Shown here: positions 34,606-42,929 of the stretch, piece after piece
How the letters are laid out: each line of letters begins with the position of its first letter
Numbering within the stretch: the stretch's first letter is position 1
Source: Bacillus inaquosorum KCTC 13429
Lineage (GTDB): Bacteria; Bacillota; Bacilli; Bacillales; Bacillaceae
DNA: 64,000 nt
Direction: 5' to 3'
Assembly: GCF_000332645.1 (NCBI RefSeq)
Contig: NZ_AMXN01000007.1
Coordinates: forward strand, 1-64,000
The notes under the pieces: generated by a model
Database searches by the model: none
What the model saw: only the letters and a program-made list of their open reading frames with translations
Told to the model about the DNA's origin: nothing
Position numbers and translations under genes: made by a program

Positions 34606-35550
34606 ATGAAGAAACTAGCCGGAATATGGACTGCGCTTCTGCTGGCTGCTGTTATGATGACAGGCTGCGGAAATGCTGCAAATCAGGAGGACTCCAAGGC
34701 AAAACAAAAGACAGAAGCGTTTCCTGTCACCATTGATGATGCGTCAAATCAAGATGTGACAATCAAAAAGGAGCCGAAAAAGATTGTTTCATTAATGCCT
34801 AGCAACACAGAAATTACATACGCTCTCGGCCTCGGTGACAAAGTGGTTGGCGTCACCACAAACGATACATATCCAAAGGAAGTCAAAAAGGTTGATAAGG
34901 TCGGAGATATGAATGTAAACGTTGAGAAAGTCATTTCTCTCAAGCCGGATCTCGTTCTTGCCCATGAGTCTTCCATGTCAGCGTCAGCGGATGCCATCAA
35001 ACAGCTGAAGGACGCGGGCATTACCGTGCTGACTGTCAATGATGCACAATCATTTTCCGAGGTGTACAAATCAATCGAAATGATCGGAGAAGCTGCCGGG
35101 GCAGAGAAAAAAGCCGATCAGCTCGTGAAAAGCATGAAATCAGATTTGCAGGATATTCAAGAAAAAGCGAAAACCATTTCAAAAGACGAGGAGAAAAGCG
35201 TATTTATCGAGGTTTCTCCTGATCCTGACATTTACACAACCGGAAAAGACACGTTTATGAATGAAATGCTGAATGTCATCCATGCTAAAAACGTAGCAGC
35301 GGACCAAACAGGCTGGGTGCAAATGACAGACGAGGCGATCGTAAAACTCAATCCTGATGCTATCGTTACAACGGACGGAGTGAAAGCGAAAGCAGTGGAA
35401 AAACGCGATGGCTGGAGCGAAATCGATGCTGTGAAACATCATCGCGTGTATGATGTGGATCCTGATCTTGTGACACGCTCCGGCCCCCGTCTGATCGAAG
35501 GGGTCGAAGAACTTGCGGAAAGCATTTACCCGGATACGTTTAAGGAATAA
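34606..35550 (+). CDS. btuF: Cobalamin-binding lipoprotein BtuF (YvrC)
   Basis: A 314-residue extracytoplasmic vitamin B12 receptor. The signal peptide ends in lipobox VMMTGC (Cys at 22). A class III binding fold follows with KKIVSLMPSNTEITYALGLGDKVVGVT and VISLKPDLVLAHESS, plus a long linking helix. The frame opens at 34573 inside the terminator; ATG 34606 with AGGAGGAAAGG is the start. It is first in the btuFCD-btuR operon and is controlled by the cobalamin riboswitch. Confidence 0.92.
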   Translation: MKKLAGIWTALLLAAVMMTGCGNAANQEDSKAKQKTEAFPVTIDDASNQDVTIKKEPKKIVSLMPSNTEITYALGLGDKVVGVTTNDTYPKEVKKVDKVGDMNVNVEKVISLKPDLVLAHESSMSASADAIKQLKDAGITVLTVNDAQSFSEVYKSIEMIGEAAGAEKKADQLVKSMKSDLQDIQEKAKTISKDEEKSVFIEVSPDPDIYTTGKDTFMNEMLNVIHAKNVAADQTGWVQMTDEAIVKLNPDAIVTTDGVKAKAVEKRDGWSEIDAVKHHRVYDVDPDLVTRSGPRLIEGVEELAESIYPDTFKE

Positions 35551-36574
35551 TTGTTACTCCGCATATATCATCAGTTTTTCATTTTTAGCCGTGAGCATCA
35601 TATTAGGAATTTCTTGCGGCAGCCTGCAAATTCCTATACCTGCTATCTTTCGTGTCTTTTGGCATGAAGGCTTTGGCGGCTCTATCGGTTCTGATGACCC
35701 GATGTACACCAATATTATGATGAATATCAGACTGCCGAGAGTTGTGCTGGCCGCCCTTGTGGGGGCGGCTCTTTCTATCGCAGGGGCTGCTTTTCAGGGG
35801 CTGTTGAAAAATCCTCTTGCTGACCCCTACACACTTGGTGTTTCATCCGGTGCTTCAGTCGGAGCGGTTGTGACCCTATTCTTTAGCCTGCAGCTTCCTG
35901 TTATCGGAGGGTTTACACTCCCGGTTGTGAGTGTAGCCGCGGCACTTGCCACGATGGCGGCGGTCCTTTCCTTCAGCCGCCTCGTTCATGCTTCAATGTC
36001 TGTTTCTACCCTGATTTTGACCGGTGTCATCATTAACTCTTTTTTGGGCGCATTTATTTCTCTTATCATTGCCTTGACAGGCGACAACCTGCTGCCGATT
36101 GTGCATTGGCTGCTCGGCAGTGTCTCCATGAGGGGCTGGAGTTATGTTGTTCTGTTTCTCCCGTTTTTTCTTTTGGGAACCGTTTTACTGATCGTCAATG
36201 GAAGAGAGCTGAACGTAATGACATATGGAGAAGACAAAGCAAAGCTTCTCGGAGTCAGCGTTCAGCAGAGAAAAATGCTGATTTTGATAGCTGGCTCTCT
36301 TTTGACGGGAAGCGCTGTGGCTGTATCCGGCACGATCGGCTTTGTCGGTCTTGTGATTCCGCATATCACAAGGCTTTTGTGGGGAACGGACCATCGGCAT
36401 TTACTGCCGCTGTCCGCCTTGCTCGGAGCAGGTTTTCTTGTTTTAGCTGATCTGCTTTCCAGAACGATCATTGAGCCGATTGAACTGCCGATTGGGATTA
36501 TTACGTCCTTGGCGGGGGCACCTGTTTTTGCCCTTATTTTAATTCGGCAGCACCGCGGGGGGAGAAGCTTATGA
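35513..36574 (+). CDS. btuC: Cobalamin ABC transporter permease BtuC (YvrB)
   Basis: A 353-residue FecCD-family permease with about ten helices. Landmarks are IRLPRVVLAALVGAALSIAGAAFQG-like, NPLADPYTLGVSSGAS and SGTIGFVGLVIPHITRLLWG. It forms the B12 channel with BtuD and receives substrate from BtuF. The start is uncertain: the frame begins at a TTG at 35513 that overlaps btuF by 38 bases, and there is no clean ATG before the first helix. Neighbouring B12 genes and the riboswitch fix the substrate. Confidence 0.88.
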   Translation: MRKAFTRIRLRNNCYSAYIISFSFLAVSIILGISCGSLQIPIPAIFRVFWHEGFGGSIGSDDPMYTNIMMNIRLPRVVLAALVGAALSIAGAAFQGLLKNPLADPYTLGVSSGASVGAVVTLFFSLQLPVIGGFTLPVVSVAAALATMAAVLSFSRLVHASMSVSTLILTGVIINSFLGAFISLIIALTGDNLLPIVHWLLGSVSMRGWSYVVLFLPFFLLGTVLLIVNGRELNVMTYGEDKAKLLGVSVQQRKMLILIAGSLLTGSAVAVSGTIGFVGLVIPHITRLLWGTDHRHLLPLSALLGAGFLVLADLLSRTIIEPIELPIGIITSLAGAPVFALILIRQHRGGRSL

Positions 36575-37902
36575 TGAAGGCAGAAGGGCTGTCGGGAGGA
36601 TACGGAGACAGCCGGCTGATCAACAATGTCAGCTTAACAGTGGAGAAGGGTGAATTTCTCGGTATTCTCGGCCCTAATGGAAGCGGAAAAACCACGCTTT
36701 TACACTTGCTGACTGGTACGCTGCCGGCCAAGGAAGGCAGTGTTTATTTGGATGGCAAACCGCTGGCAGACTATAAACCGAAGGAACTGGCGCAAATCAT
36801 GGCCGTCCTGCCGCAAAAAACGGATCAAGCCTTTACCTTTACCGTCAAAGAAACTGTAGCCTTCGGCAGATATCCATTCCAAACAGGGCTGTTCAGACAG
36901 CAGACTGAAAAGGATGAAGCCATTGTACAGGAAGCAATGGAGCAAACCGGAGTGGCCGCTTTTGCAGGAAAATCGATCCGCGATCTAAGCGGAGGGGAAC
37001 AGCAGCGGGTGTATTTGGCCCAAGCTTTGGCGCAGCAGCCGCGTATTTTATTTTTGGACGAGCCGACAAATTTTCTTGATCTGGCTTATCAAAAAGAACT
37101 GCTTGATCTCATCAAACGCCTGACAAGAGAAAACGGATTGGCAGCTGTCAGCGTTTTTCATGATTTGAACACCGCGAGCCTGTACTGTGATGAGCTCTTG
37201 TTTATGAAAAATGGTACAGCCGGGCCTAAGCAAAAGCCGGAATATGCGGTCACAGAACATCACATAAAGGCCGTGTACGATACAGATGTCACCACCTTGG
37301 TCCATCACAGCTCCCCAAAACCGATGATTGCGATACAGCCTGAAAAAGACAGCGTGAAGCAGCAGCCTATCCCGTTTGAATCTTTGCTTCAAACGGGGCA
37401 TGATGACATTCTTCTGCAAACGGAAATCCCGCTTCGTACACTGTCCTCAACGCCTGTCGGTGCAGGGTTTTCGTGGAGCAGGACGCTGATACATAAACGG
37501 CTGCCAATTCAGTCAGATCCTATAGAAGGGCTTACGGCCTATCTGTCAGAAAACGGTTTTCATCTGCCGGAAACTTGTGCGATGGCTTCTCCGGGAAGGC
37601 TTGACCGTTTCGTGCATCGAACGTATGAAGATGGAGAGCTATCCGTTTTGATATGTGTCATGACCGGCTTTTCGATATGGATTTTGATCAACGGCTATGC
37701 GGCAGATCAATGCTTTGTCAGAGCTCTCATGACTGCCGAAGCAGAACGGATGAAAGTGCTGGGAGACGGACGGGCAGAGGGTGATATTCTCATCGCTGCG
37801 ACACAAACTCAGCAATCTGAAAACACAGAAAAGCGGCTGAATCAATTGATACAGATAGGAACAGCTGAATGTGTAAAAGAGGCTGCAGAGCTGTTTGAAT
37901 AA
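36571..37902 (+). CDS. btuD: Cobalamin ABC ATPase fused to a CbiZ-like domain, BtuD (YvrA)
   Basis: A 443-residue two-domain protein. Residues 1-250 are an ABC ATPase (Walker A GPNGSGKTT, signature LSGGEQQRVYLAQAL, Walker B ILFLDEPTNFLDL, H-loop VFHDLNTASLY) powering BtuC. The extra 190 residues (SSTPVGAGFSWSRTLIHKRLP, LICVMTGFSIWILINGYA, ALMTAEAERMKVLGDGRAEGDILIAATQTQ) resemble adenosylcobinamide amidohydrolase CbiZ, used for salvage of corrinoids. Some CbiZ motif positions differ, so hydrolase activity is uncertain. It overlaps btuC by four bases; ATG ATG gives two possible starts. Confidence 0.88.
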   Translation: MMKAEGLSGGYGDSRLINNVSLTVEKGEFLGILGPNGSGKTTLLHLLTGTLPAKEGSVYLDGKPLADYKPKELAQIMAVLPQKTDQAFTFTVKETVAFGRYPFQTGLFRQQTEKDEAIVQEAMEQTGVAAFAGKSIRDLSGGEQQRVYLAQALAQQPRILFLDEPTNFLDLAYQKELLDLIKRLTRENGLAAVSVFHDLNTASLYCDELLFMKNGTAGPKQKPEYAVTEHHIKAVYDTDVTTLVHHSSPKPMIAIQPEKDSVKQQPIPFESLLQTGHDDILLQTEIPLRTLSSTPVGAGFSWSRTLIHKRLPIQSDPIEGLTAYLSENGFHLPETCAMASPGRLDRFVHRTYEDGELSVLICVMTGFSIWILINGYAADQCFVRALMTAEAERMKVLGDGRAEGDILIAATQTQQSENTEKRLNQLIQIGTAECVKEAAELFE

Positions 37903-37923
37903 GTCTGTAAAGGAGACACATGT

Positions 37924-38505
37924 ATGAAACTATATACAAAAACAGGCGATAAGGGACAAACGAGCTTAGTCGGAGGCAGAACGGACAAGGACAGCCTCCG
38001 CGTCGAAAGCTACGGCACGATTGACGAGCTGAACAGCTTTGTTGGGCTTGCTTTGTCAGAGCTTTCCGGGCAGCCCGGCTTTGAAGATTTGACAGCCGAG
38101 CTGCTGATCATCCAGCATGAGCTGTTTGACTGCGGAGGCGATCTGGCAATTGTCACAGAAAGAAAAGACTACAAACTAAAGGAAGAATCCGTTTCCTTTT
38201 TAGAAACGCGCATTGATGCCTATACATCAGAAGCGCCAGAACTGAAGAAATTTATTCTTCCGGGCGGATCGAAGGGCGCTTCGCTTCTCCATGCGGCGCG
38301 CACCATTGCTAGGCGGGCGGAACGCCGAGTGGTGGCGCTGATGAAAACGGAGGAGATCCATGAAACAGTGCTTCGTTATTTGAATCGTCTGTCCGACTAT
38401 TTCTTTGCCGCCGCACGGGTTGTGAACGTAAGAAGCGGCATTGACGATGTAGAATATGAAAGAAGTGCTATTGTATTTCGGGACCGAAACAGCAGCGAAT
38501 CATAA
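37924..38505 (+). CDS. yvqK: PduO-type ATP:cob(I)alamin adenosyltransferase (YvqK)
   Basis: A 193-residue adenosyltransferase that makes coenzyme B12 from cob(I)alamin and ATP. The N-terminal ATP motif KTGDKGQTSLVGGRTDKDS and the signature ARTIARRAERRVVALM with following RYLNRLSDYFFAAARVVN are intact, with Arg and Asp in the active site. The ATG at 37924 has AAAGGAGA upstream. It is the last gene of the riboswitch-controlled operon, activating the imported cofactor. Confidence 0.94.
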   Translation: MKLYTKTGDKGQTSLVGGRTDKDSLRVESYGTIDELNSFVGLALSELSGQPGFEDLTAELLIIQHELFDCGGDLAIVTERKDYKLKEESVSFLETRIDAYTSEAPELKKFILPGGSKGASLLHAARTIARRAERRVVALMKTEEIHETVLRYLNRLSDYFFAAARVVNVRSGIDDVEYERSAIVFRDRNSSES

Positions 38506-38519
38506 AAAGAGAAAATAAA

Positions 38520-38551
38520 AGCCGGCGTATTCCCTACATGCCGGCTTTTTT
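38520..38551 (+). terminator. Intrinsic terminator after the cobalamin operon
   Basis: AAAAGCCGGC/GCCGGCTTTTTT stem-loop, 15 bases beyond the yvqK stop. Confidence 0.9.
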
Positions 38552-38679
38552 GTTTTTCATTCTGTCAATCTCCCATTTTACGACAAAAAATGAACCTTAT
38601 GAATTATTGACTGAAAAATGGAAAAATGAGATATTGGAATAAATAGATGTAAAAAATAGGCAGTGGGGGGCTCTGATAG

Positions 38680-39948
38680 ATGGTGAATTTAATTGAAAGT
38701 GATAGCATCTGGAAGAGAAATTTCAATTATCTTTTTTTCTCAAGAATAGTCAAGATATCCGGCGATATGTTCGCATTTAATTCAATATTATGGTTTTTAA
38801 TTTATGACGGCAAAGGTGCGATCGGGACTGCTTTATTGATTGCTGTTACCTTTCTGCCGGAAGCTGTACTGGCACCTGTGACGGGTCCTTTCATGAAACA
38901 GAACACGCTGAAATTTTGGATGTACTTTTCAGATCTGACAAGGGCTGCGATTGTTTTGATTATTCCTCTGTGTCACTTTGCCGGCTTTTCTCCGCTGTGG
39001 TTTGTCATGACGCTTATGATTGTGCATTCTGCTACGGGCGCCGCCTACAATCCCGCCTCCATAGCTTTGATTCCTCAAATCGTAAATGAAGAGGGCATTC
39101 AAAAAGCAAACGCTGTACTGCAGTCCTCTGCTCAAATTGTCCGGCTCGGAGCTGTCACGTTATGCGGTGCTTTTCTTACATTTATCAGCCCTTCTTATAC
39201 AATGCTTATCGCACTTGTTCTCTATTTGGTTTCTGGCTTTCTCGTCCTTTTTATTAAGTACACTGCGGTTGAATCCCAATCAGAGTCTGCTGCCGTTACG
39301 CAGAGAGGCACATATATCGGAAGACTGAAACGCGGTTTTACGCTCGTCAGAAGACATCAGATTTTATATCCGCTCGCCATTTATTGTATTTTTATGAATT
39401 TCGCGGCTGCCCCTTGGGAAGCGCTCTCAGCCGTTTACGTTGCAGAAGATTTAAACGGCCAGCCGATCGTTTACTCGCTTTTAAAGGCCACCACCGCCGC
39501 AGGCGCATTTTTATTGGGATTTGTGCTGGCGAAAGTCAAAGTAAACAGATACGGCCTGTTATTTGTAACTGCCGGCATTATTGAAGGATTGGCTTTCTTT
39601 ATTACCGGTATGAATACCTTTTTGCCGCTCGTCTTTCTCGCTGCGTTCACCTTTGGCGCCGCAGTCAGTGCTGTTAATGTTCCAGAGTACACGATTATCC
39701 AGACCTCTGTTGATAGTGAGGATCAGCCGCAGGTCTACGCCGTTATACATATGATCTCAAATATTTCCATTCCTGCCGGAGCTGTCATTTGCGGATATGC
39801 CGCAAACGCTTTTGGTTCAGGAACAGTGATCGCTGTCGGAGGGGTTGTCGAAATTATTGCGGGTATCGGAATTTTGCTGTTCACAAAGCTGGCTAAAGCA
39901 GAACGGTCCGACCTGATCAAAGAAAGGGAAGCAAGTGTTCATCTGTAA
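38680..39948 (+). CDS. yvqJ: Major facilitator superfamily transporter YvqJ
   Basis: A 422-residue MFS protein with 12 predicted helices, resembling macrolide-efflux (MefA-like) carriers: LFFSRIVKISGDMFAFNSILWFL at the N-terminus, HSATGAAYNPASIALIPQIV and QKANAVLQSSAQIVRLGA in the first half. It probably exports a small hydrophobic compound; the substrate is not known. The ATG at 38680 follows GTGGGGGG. It is a single-gene unit ending at a terminator just before the lia promoter. Confidence 0.85.
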   Translation: MVNLIESDSIWKRNFNYLFFSRIVKISGDMFAFNSILWFLIYDGKGAIGTALLIAVTFLPEAVLAPVTGPFMKQNTLKFWMYFSDLTRAAIVLIIPLCHFAGFSPLWFVMTLMIVHSATGAAYNPASIALIPQIVNEEGIQKANAVLQSSAQIVRLGAVTLCGAFLTFISPSYTMLIALVLYLVSGFLVLFIKYTAVESQSESAAVTQRGTYIGRLKRGFTLVRRHQILYPLAIYCIFMNFAAAPWEALSAVYVAEDLNGQPIVYSLLKATTAAGAFLLGFVLAKVKVNRYGLLFVTAGIIEGLAFFITGMNTFLPLVFLAAFTFGAAVSAVNVPEYTIIQTSVDSEDQPQVYAVIHMISNISIPAGAVICGYAANAFGSGTVIAVGGVVEIIAGIGILLFTKLAKAERSDLIKEREASVHL

Positions 39949-39957
39949 AGGGTTTTG

Positions 39958-39987
39958 AAACGCCATGCCTCGCGCATGGCGTTTTTT
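39958..39987 (+). terminator. Intrinsic terminator after yvqJ
   Basis: AAACGCCATGC/GCATGGCGTTTTTTT with a five-base loop, ten bases after the yvqJ stop. Confidence 0.92.
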
Positions 39988-39995
39988 TGTGTCTA

Positions 39996-40070
39996 TGGGT
40001 CCGGCACAAGATACGACTCCGGTCTTATATAAAAATCAATCTCTGATTCGTTTTGCGCAGATGCTAATTT
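39996..40070 (+). promoter_or_regulatory. LiaR-dependent promoter region of the lia operon
   Basis: The 122-base gap before liaI has repeated half-sites GTCCGG and ACTCCGG (39999-40021) where the LiaR site is expected, and an extended -10 TGCTAATTT (40062-40070) without a good -35. A poor -35 is typical of promoters that need an activator. Exact operator limits are not certain from one sequence. Confidence 0.45.
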
Positions 40071-40109
40071 GTTTAAGATGAAGACAAGGAAAACGAAAGG
40101 AGGATCTGC

Positions 40110-40490
40110 ATGAAGATAAACAAGAAAACAATAGGCGGATTCTTATTAATTGTATTTGGGATCTCCGTCTTTTTTGGAGGAGGAAGCTTCGGCTTTATCA
40201 TCCCGCTCGCCATCGGGGGCTTGATGACATACGCAGGAATCAAAAGGTTTGCTGCAGGAAAAACCATCACAGGAATCATCTTGGGCGGTATCGGAGCGAT
40301 CATGCTCATTTGTTCACTACCGTTTGTCGTCGGAATTGCGCTGGCGGCCGCTATGGTGTATTACGGCTGGAAGCTGATGAAAAACGGATCAGCTGATAAC
40401 GGTGTGTCATCTTTTGATCCTGAACCGGCTTCAGCTGGCTACCAATCTCACTTTGATGACGAATGGGAAGAATTTTTGAAGAAAAAATAA
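40110..40490 (+). CDS. liaI: LiaI, small membrane protein of envelope stress response
   Basis: A 126-residue protein with two or three hydrophobic helices in the N-terminal 90 residues and an acidic cytoplasmic tail (SHFDDEWEEFLKKK). In B. subtilis LiaI is a membrane anchor that recruits LiaH to sites of cell-wall antibiotic damage. The ATG at 40110 has AAAGGAGG upstream. It is first in liaIHGFSR, 26 bases before liaH. Confidence 0.92.
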   Translation: MKINKKTIGGFLLIVFGISVFFGGGSFGFIIPLAIGGLMTYAGIKRFAAGKTITGIILGGIGAIMLICSLPFVVGIALAAAMVYYGWKLMKNGSADNGVSSFDPEPASAGYQSHFDDEWEEFLKKK

Positions 40491-40516
40491 TATCAGCATA
40501 TTAGGAGGAATCAGGT

Positions 40517-41197
40517 ATGGTATTAAAAAGAATCAGAGATATGTTTGTTGCGTCAGTTCATGAAGGTCTTGATAAAATGGAAAACCCAAAGGTGATGCTG
40601 AATCAATATGTACGTGATATGGAAAGTGACATTGCCAAAGCAAAACAAACGATTATAAAACAGCACACGATTGCCTATCAATTCAAGAAAAAATTTGAAG
40701 AAGCAGCTGAAGTGGCTGGAAAACGCAAAAATCAGGCACAGCTCGCATTTGACTCAGGCGAAGAAGAACTGGCAAAAAAGGCGCTGACTGAAATGAAGTA
40801 CTTAGAAGGGAAGGCGGCTGAGCATAAAGCGTCCTATGAACAAGCGAACAGCCAGCTGGCTGAGCTGAAAGAACAGCTGGCTGCACTTGAAACAAAGCTT
40901 CAGGACGTAAAGGATAAAAAACAGGCGCTGATTGCCCGCGCAAATGCTGCGAAAGCAAAAGAGCATATGAATACGACATTTGACAAAATTGACAGCGAAA
41001 GCGCGTATCGTGAATTTTTGCGTATTGAAAACCGTATTGAGGAAATGGAAATCCGCGCGAATTATTCAAAGTCAGCGGAAGCCGGCACAGAACTCACACG
41101 CAAAGAATACGCAGATGATGTGGAAGCGGAGATTGAAAAAATGCGATCGCTCTCACTGCAAAAATCAGACCAGACGTCAAAAGCAGCAAATGAATAA
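40517..41197 (+). CDS. liaH: Phage-shock protein A homologue LiaH
   Basis: A 226-residue PspA/IM30-family protein, almost entirely coiled coil after the N-terminal amphipathic segment (MVLKRIRDMFVASVHEGLDKMENPKVMLNQYVRDM). It assembles into large oligomers that protect the membrane under bacitracin- or daptomycin-type stress. The ATG at 40517 follows AGGAGGAA. A hairpin after the gene probably ends most transcripts here, so LiaI and LiaH are made in excess over LiaGFSR. Confidence 0.95.
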   Translation: MVLKRIRDMFVASVHEGLDKMENPKVMLNQYVRDMESDIAKAKQTIIKQHTIAYQFKKKFEEAAEVAGKRKNQAQLAFDSGEEELAKKALTEMKYLEGKAAEHKASYEQANSQLAELKEQLAALETKLQDVKDKKQALIARANAAKAKEHMNTTFDKIDSESAYREFLRIENRIEEMEIRANYSKSAEAGTELTRKEYADDVEAEIEKMRSLSLQKSDQTSKAANE

Positions 41198-41205
41198 GCG
41201 GAACG

Positions 41206-41235
41206 GGGAAGGATTTGCGGTCAAGTCCTTCCCTT
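41206..41235 (+). terminator. Partial terminator between liaH and liaG
   Basis: GGGAAGGA/TCCTTCCC stem with a 12-base loop nine bases after the liaH stop and no long T-run. It suits attenuation with read-through into liaGFSR. Confidence 0.6.
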
Positions 41236-41297
41236 CCGCACGTATCAATTCATAGGCTTTTCCTTTATAATAGAATGAATGAGAAGGATGAAATCGA

Positions 41298-42170
41298 ATG
41301 AAAAAAATGCTGGGCAAACTGCTGATCATTGCCGGTATTCTTATATTTTTCGCCGTCGTGGTAAAAGACGTGTTTGCTGCAGGCTTGGGTTTCGTAAGCG
41401 GCACAGAAGCTAATTCAGCCAGCGCATCGCCGCGGGACATCGGCAGCGTGGTCATTGAGTCGGATAACAAGAATGTCCGGATCATAGCGGAAGAACGAAA
41501 TGACATATCGGCAGGCATATCAGGAGACTCCGGGAAGTTATTTGTTACTGAAAACAGAAGAAAACTGGAGCTGACCGCAAAGGAAAAAGAATTTCAATTT
41601 CTGAATGGGTTTAACCGTTCTTCCCTTGTCGTCCTGCTTCCGTATGATTATAAAGGTGATCTGACGGTGCGAACCTCAAGCGGTGACGTGTCTGTGGACG
41701 GGAATCATCGTCTTGCGCTTTCGGGGCTGAACGCAGTATCTGCGAGCGGAAATATGAGAGTGACGGACGTCCGCCTTCAAGACCTGAAAGTGAAGGGATC
41801 ATCCGGAGATGTCACCATTTCAAATGCCGTCTCCAAATCAGCCGGCATTGACTTAGCTTCAGGAGATGCAAACCTGGCTGATGTATCAGGCTCTCTTGAT
41901 GTGAAGATGACTTCAGGAAACCTTGATGCTGCACTGAAAAAGGTAACGGGCCCTGTATCTGTCACGCTGACAAGCGGCGATGCGGATTTGAGCCTTCCCA
42001 AAAACGGCAGCTTTACAGTCAATGCAAAATCAGCGAGCGGGAGCGTCAGTTCGCCGTATTCATTTGCTGATACAGCACATAAAGCTCATCATCAAATCAC
42101 AGGCTCACAAGGAAGCGGCCGGCATCCAATCGATATCAAAACGGACAGCGGAGATCTAGCGATACGGTAG
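41298..42170 (+). CDS. liaG: LiaG, membrane-anchored DUF4097-type protein
   Basis: A 290-residue protein with one N-terminal membrane helix (about 5-28) and an extracellular beta-helical domain of repeated SGDV/SGN units ([42 protein letters not shown]), the DUF4097 repeat. Its role in the lia locus is unclear; it is not required for signalling in B. subtilis. The ATG at 41298 lies 100 bases after liaH, with AGAAGGATG as ribosome binding site. Confidence 0.9.
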   Translation: MKKMLGKLLIIAGILIFFAVVVKDVFAAGLGFVSGTEANSASASPRDIGSVVIESDNKNVRIIAEERNDISAGISGDSGKLFVTENRRKLELTAKEKEFQFLNGFNRSSLVVLLPYDYKGDLTVRTSSGDVSVDGNHRLALSGLNAVSASGNMRVTDVRLQDLKVKGSSGDVTISNAVSKSAGIDLASGDANLADVSGSLDVKMTSGNLDAALKKVTGPVSVTLTSGDADLSLPKNGSFTVNAKSASGSVSSPYSFADTAHKAHHQITGSQGSGRHPIDIKTDSGDLAIR

Positions 42171-42203
42171 CACCAGGCAGAAGAAAGGAGGCGGACACCA
42201 GGA

Positions 42204-42929
42204 ATGACAAAAAAACAGCTTCTTGGATTTATTATTGCTTTATTCGGCATCAGTATGTTTTTGCAAATTATCGGAATAGGCGATCTGCTGTTTTGGCCGC
42301 TCTTTTTTCTGATTGCCGGCTATTTCTTGAAAAAATATTCCCGTGATTGGCTCGGTTCCGTCATGTACATCTTTGCCGCATTTCTATTTTTGAAAAACCT
42401 ATTCAGCATCACCTTTAATTTATTCGGCTATGCGTTTGCCGCATTTCTGATTTACGCCGGCTACAGGCTTGTCAAAGGGAAGCCGATATTTGAACCAAAT
42501 GAAAAACGGGTCGATCTCAATAAAAAAGAACAGCATGAGCCGCCAAAAGATGTGAAACATCCCGATATGCGCAGCTTTTTTATCGGAGAGCTGCAAATGA
42601 TGAAGCAGCCGTTTGACCTGAATGATTTAAATATCTCTGGTTTTATCGGTGATATCAAAATCGACTTGTCTAAAGCGATGATTCCCGAGGGAGAAAGTAC
42701 AATCGTCATTAGCGGAGTCATTGGAAACGTTGATATTTATGTACCATCAGACCTTGAAGTGGCCGTCAGCTCAGCTGTTTTTATCGGTGATATCAATCTG
42801 ATCGGCTCGAAGAAAAGCGGATTAAGCACGAAGGTATATGCCGCGTCATCCGATTTCAGTGAGTCAAAGCGCCGGGTCAAAGTGTCCGTTTCCTTATTTA
42901 TCGGTGATGTGGATGTGAAGTACGTATGA
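42204..42929 (+). CDS. liaF: LiaF, inhibitor of the LiaRS two-component system
   Basis: A 241-residue membrane protein: four N-terminal hydrophobic helices (about residues 1-90), a charged linker with EPNEKRVDLNKKEQHEP, then a cell-wall-active antibiotics response domain of beta-strand repeats (GFIGDIKIDLSKAMIPEGES, GVIGNVDIYVPSDLEV, VFIGDINLIG, LFIGDVDVKYV). LiaF keeps LiaS inactive without stress, forming a three-component system. Its stop overlaps the liaS start (four bases). Confidence 0.94.
   Translation: MTKKQLLGFIIALFGISMFLQIIGIGDLLFWPLFFLIAGYFLKKYSRDWLGSVMYIFAAFLFLKNLFSITFNLFGYAFAAFLIYAGYRLVKGKPIFEPNEKRVDLNKKEQHEPPKDVKHPDMRSFFIGELQMMKQPFDLNDLNISGFIGDIKIDLSKAMIPEGESTIVISGVIGNVDIYVPSDLEVAVSSAVFIGDINLIGSKKSGLSTKVYAASSDFSESKRRVKVSVSLFIGDVDVKYV

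Noticed and set aside
34539-34736. Open frame overlapping the cobalamin terminator and btuF
   Set aside because: It is a shadow in another frame of btuF and begins within the terminator region.
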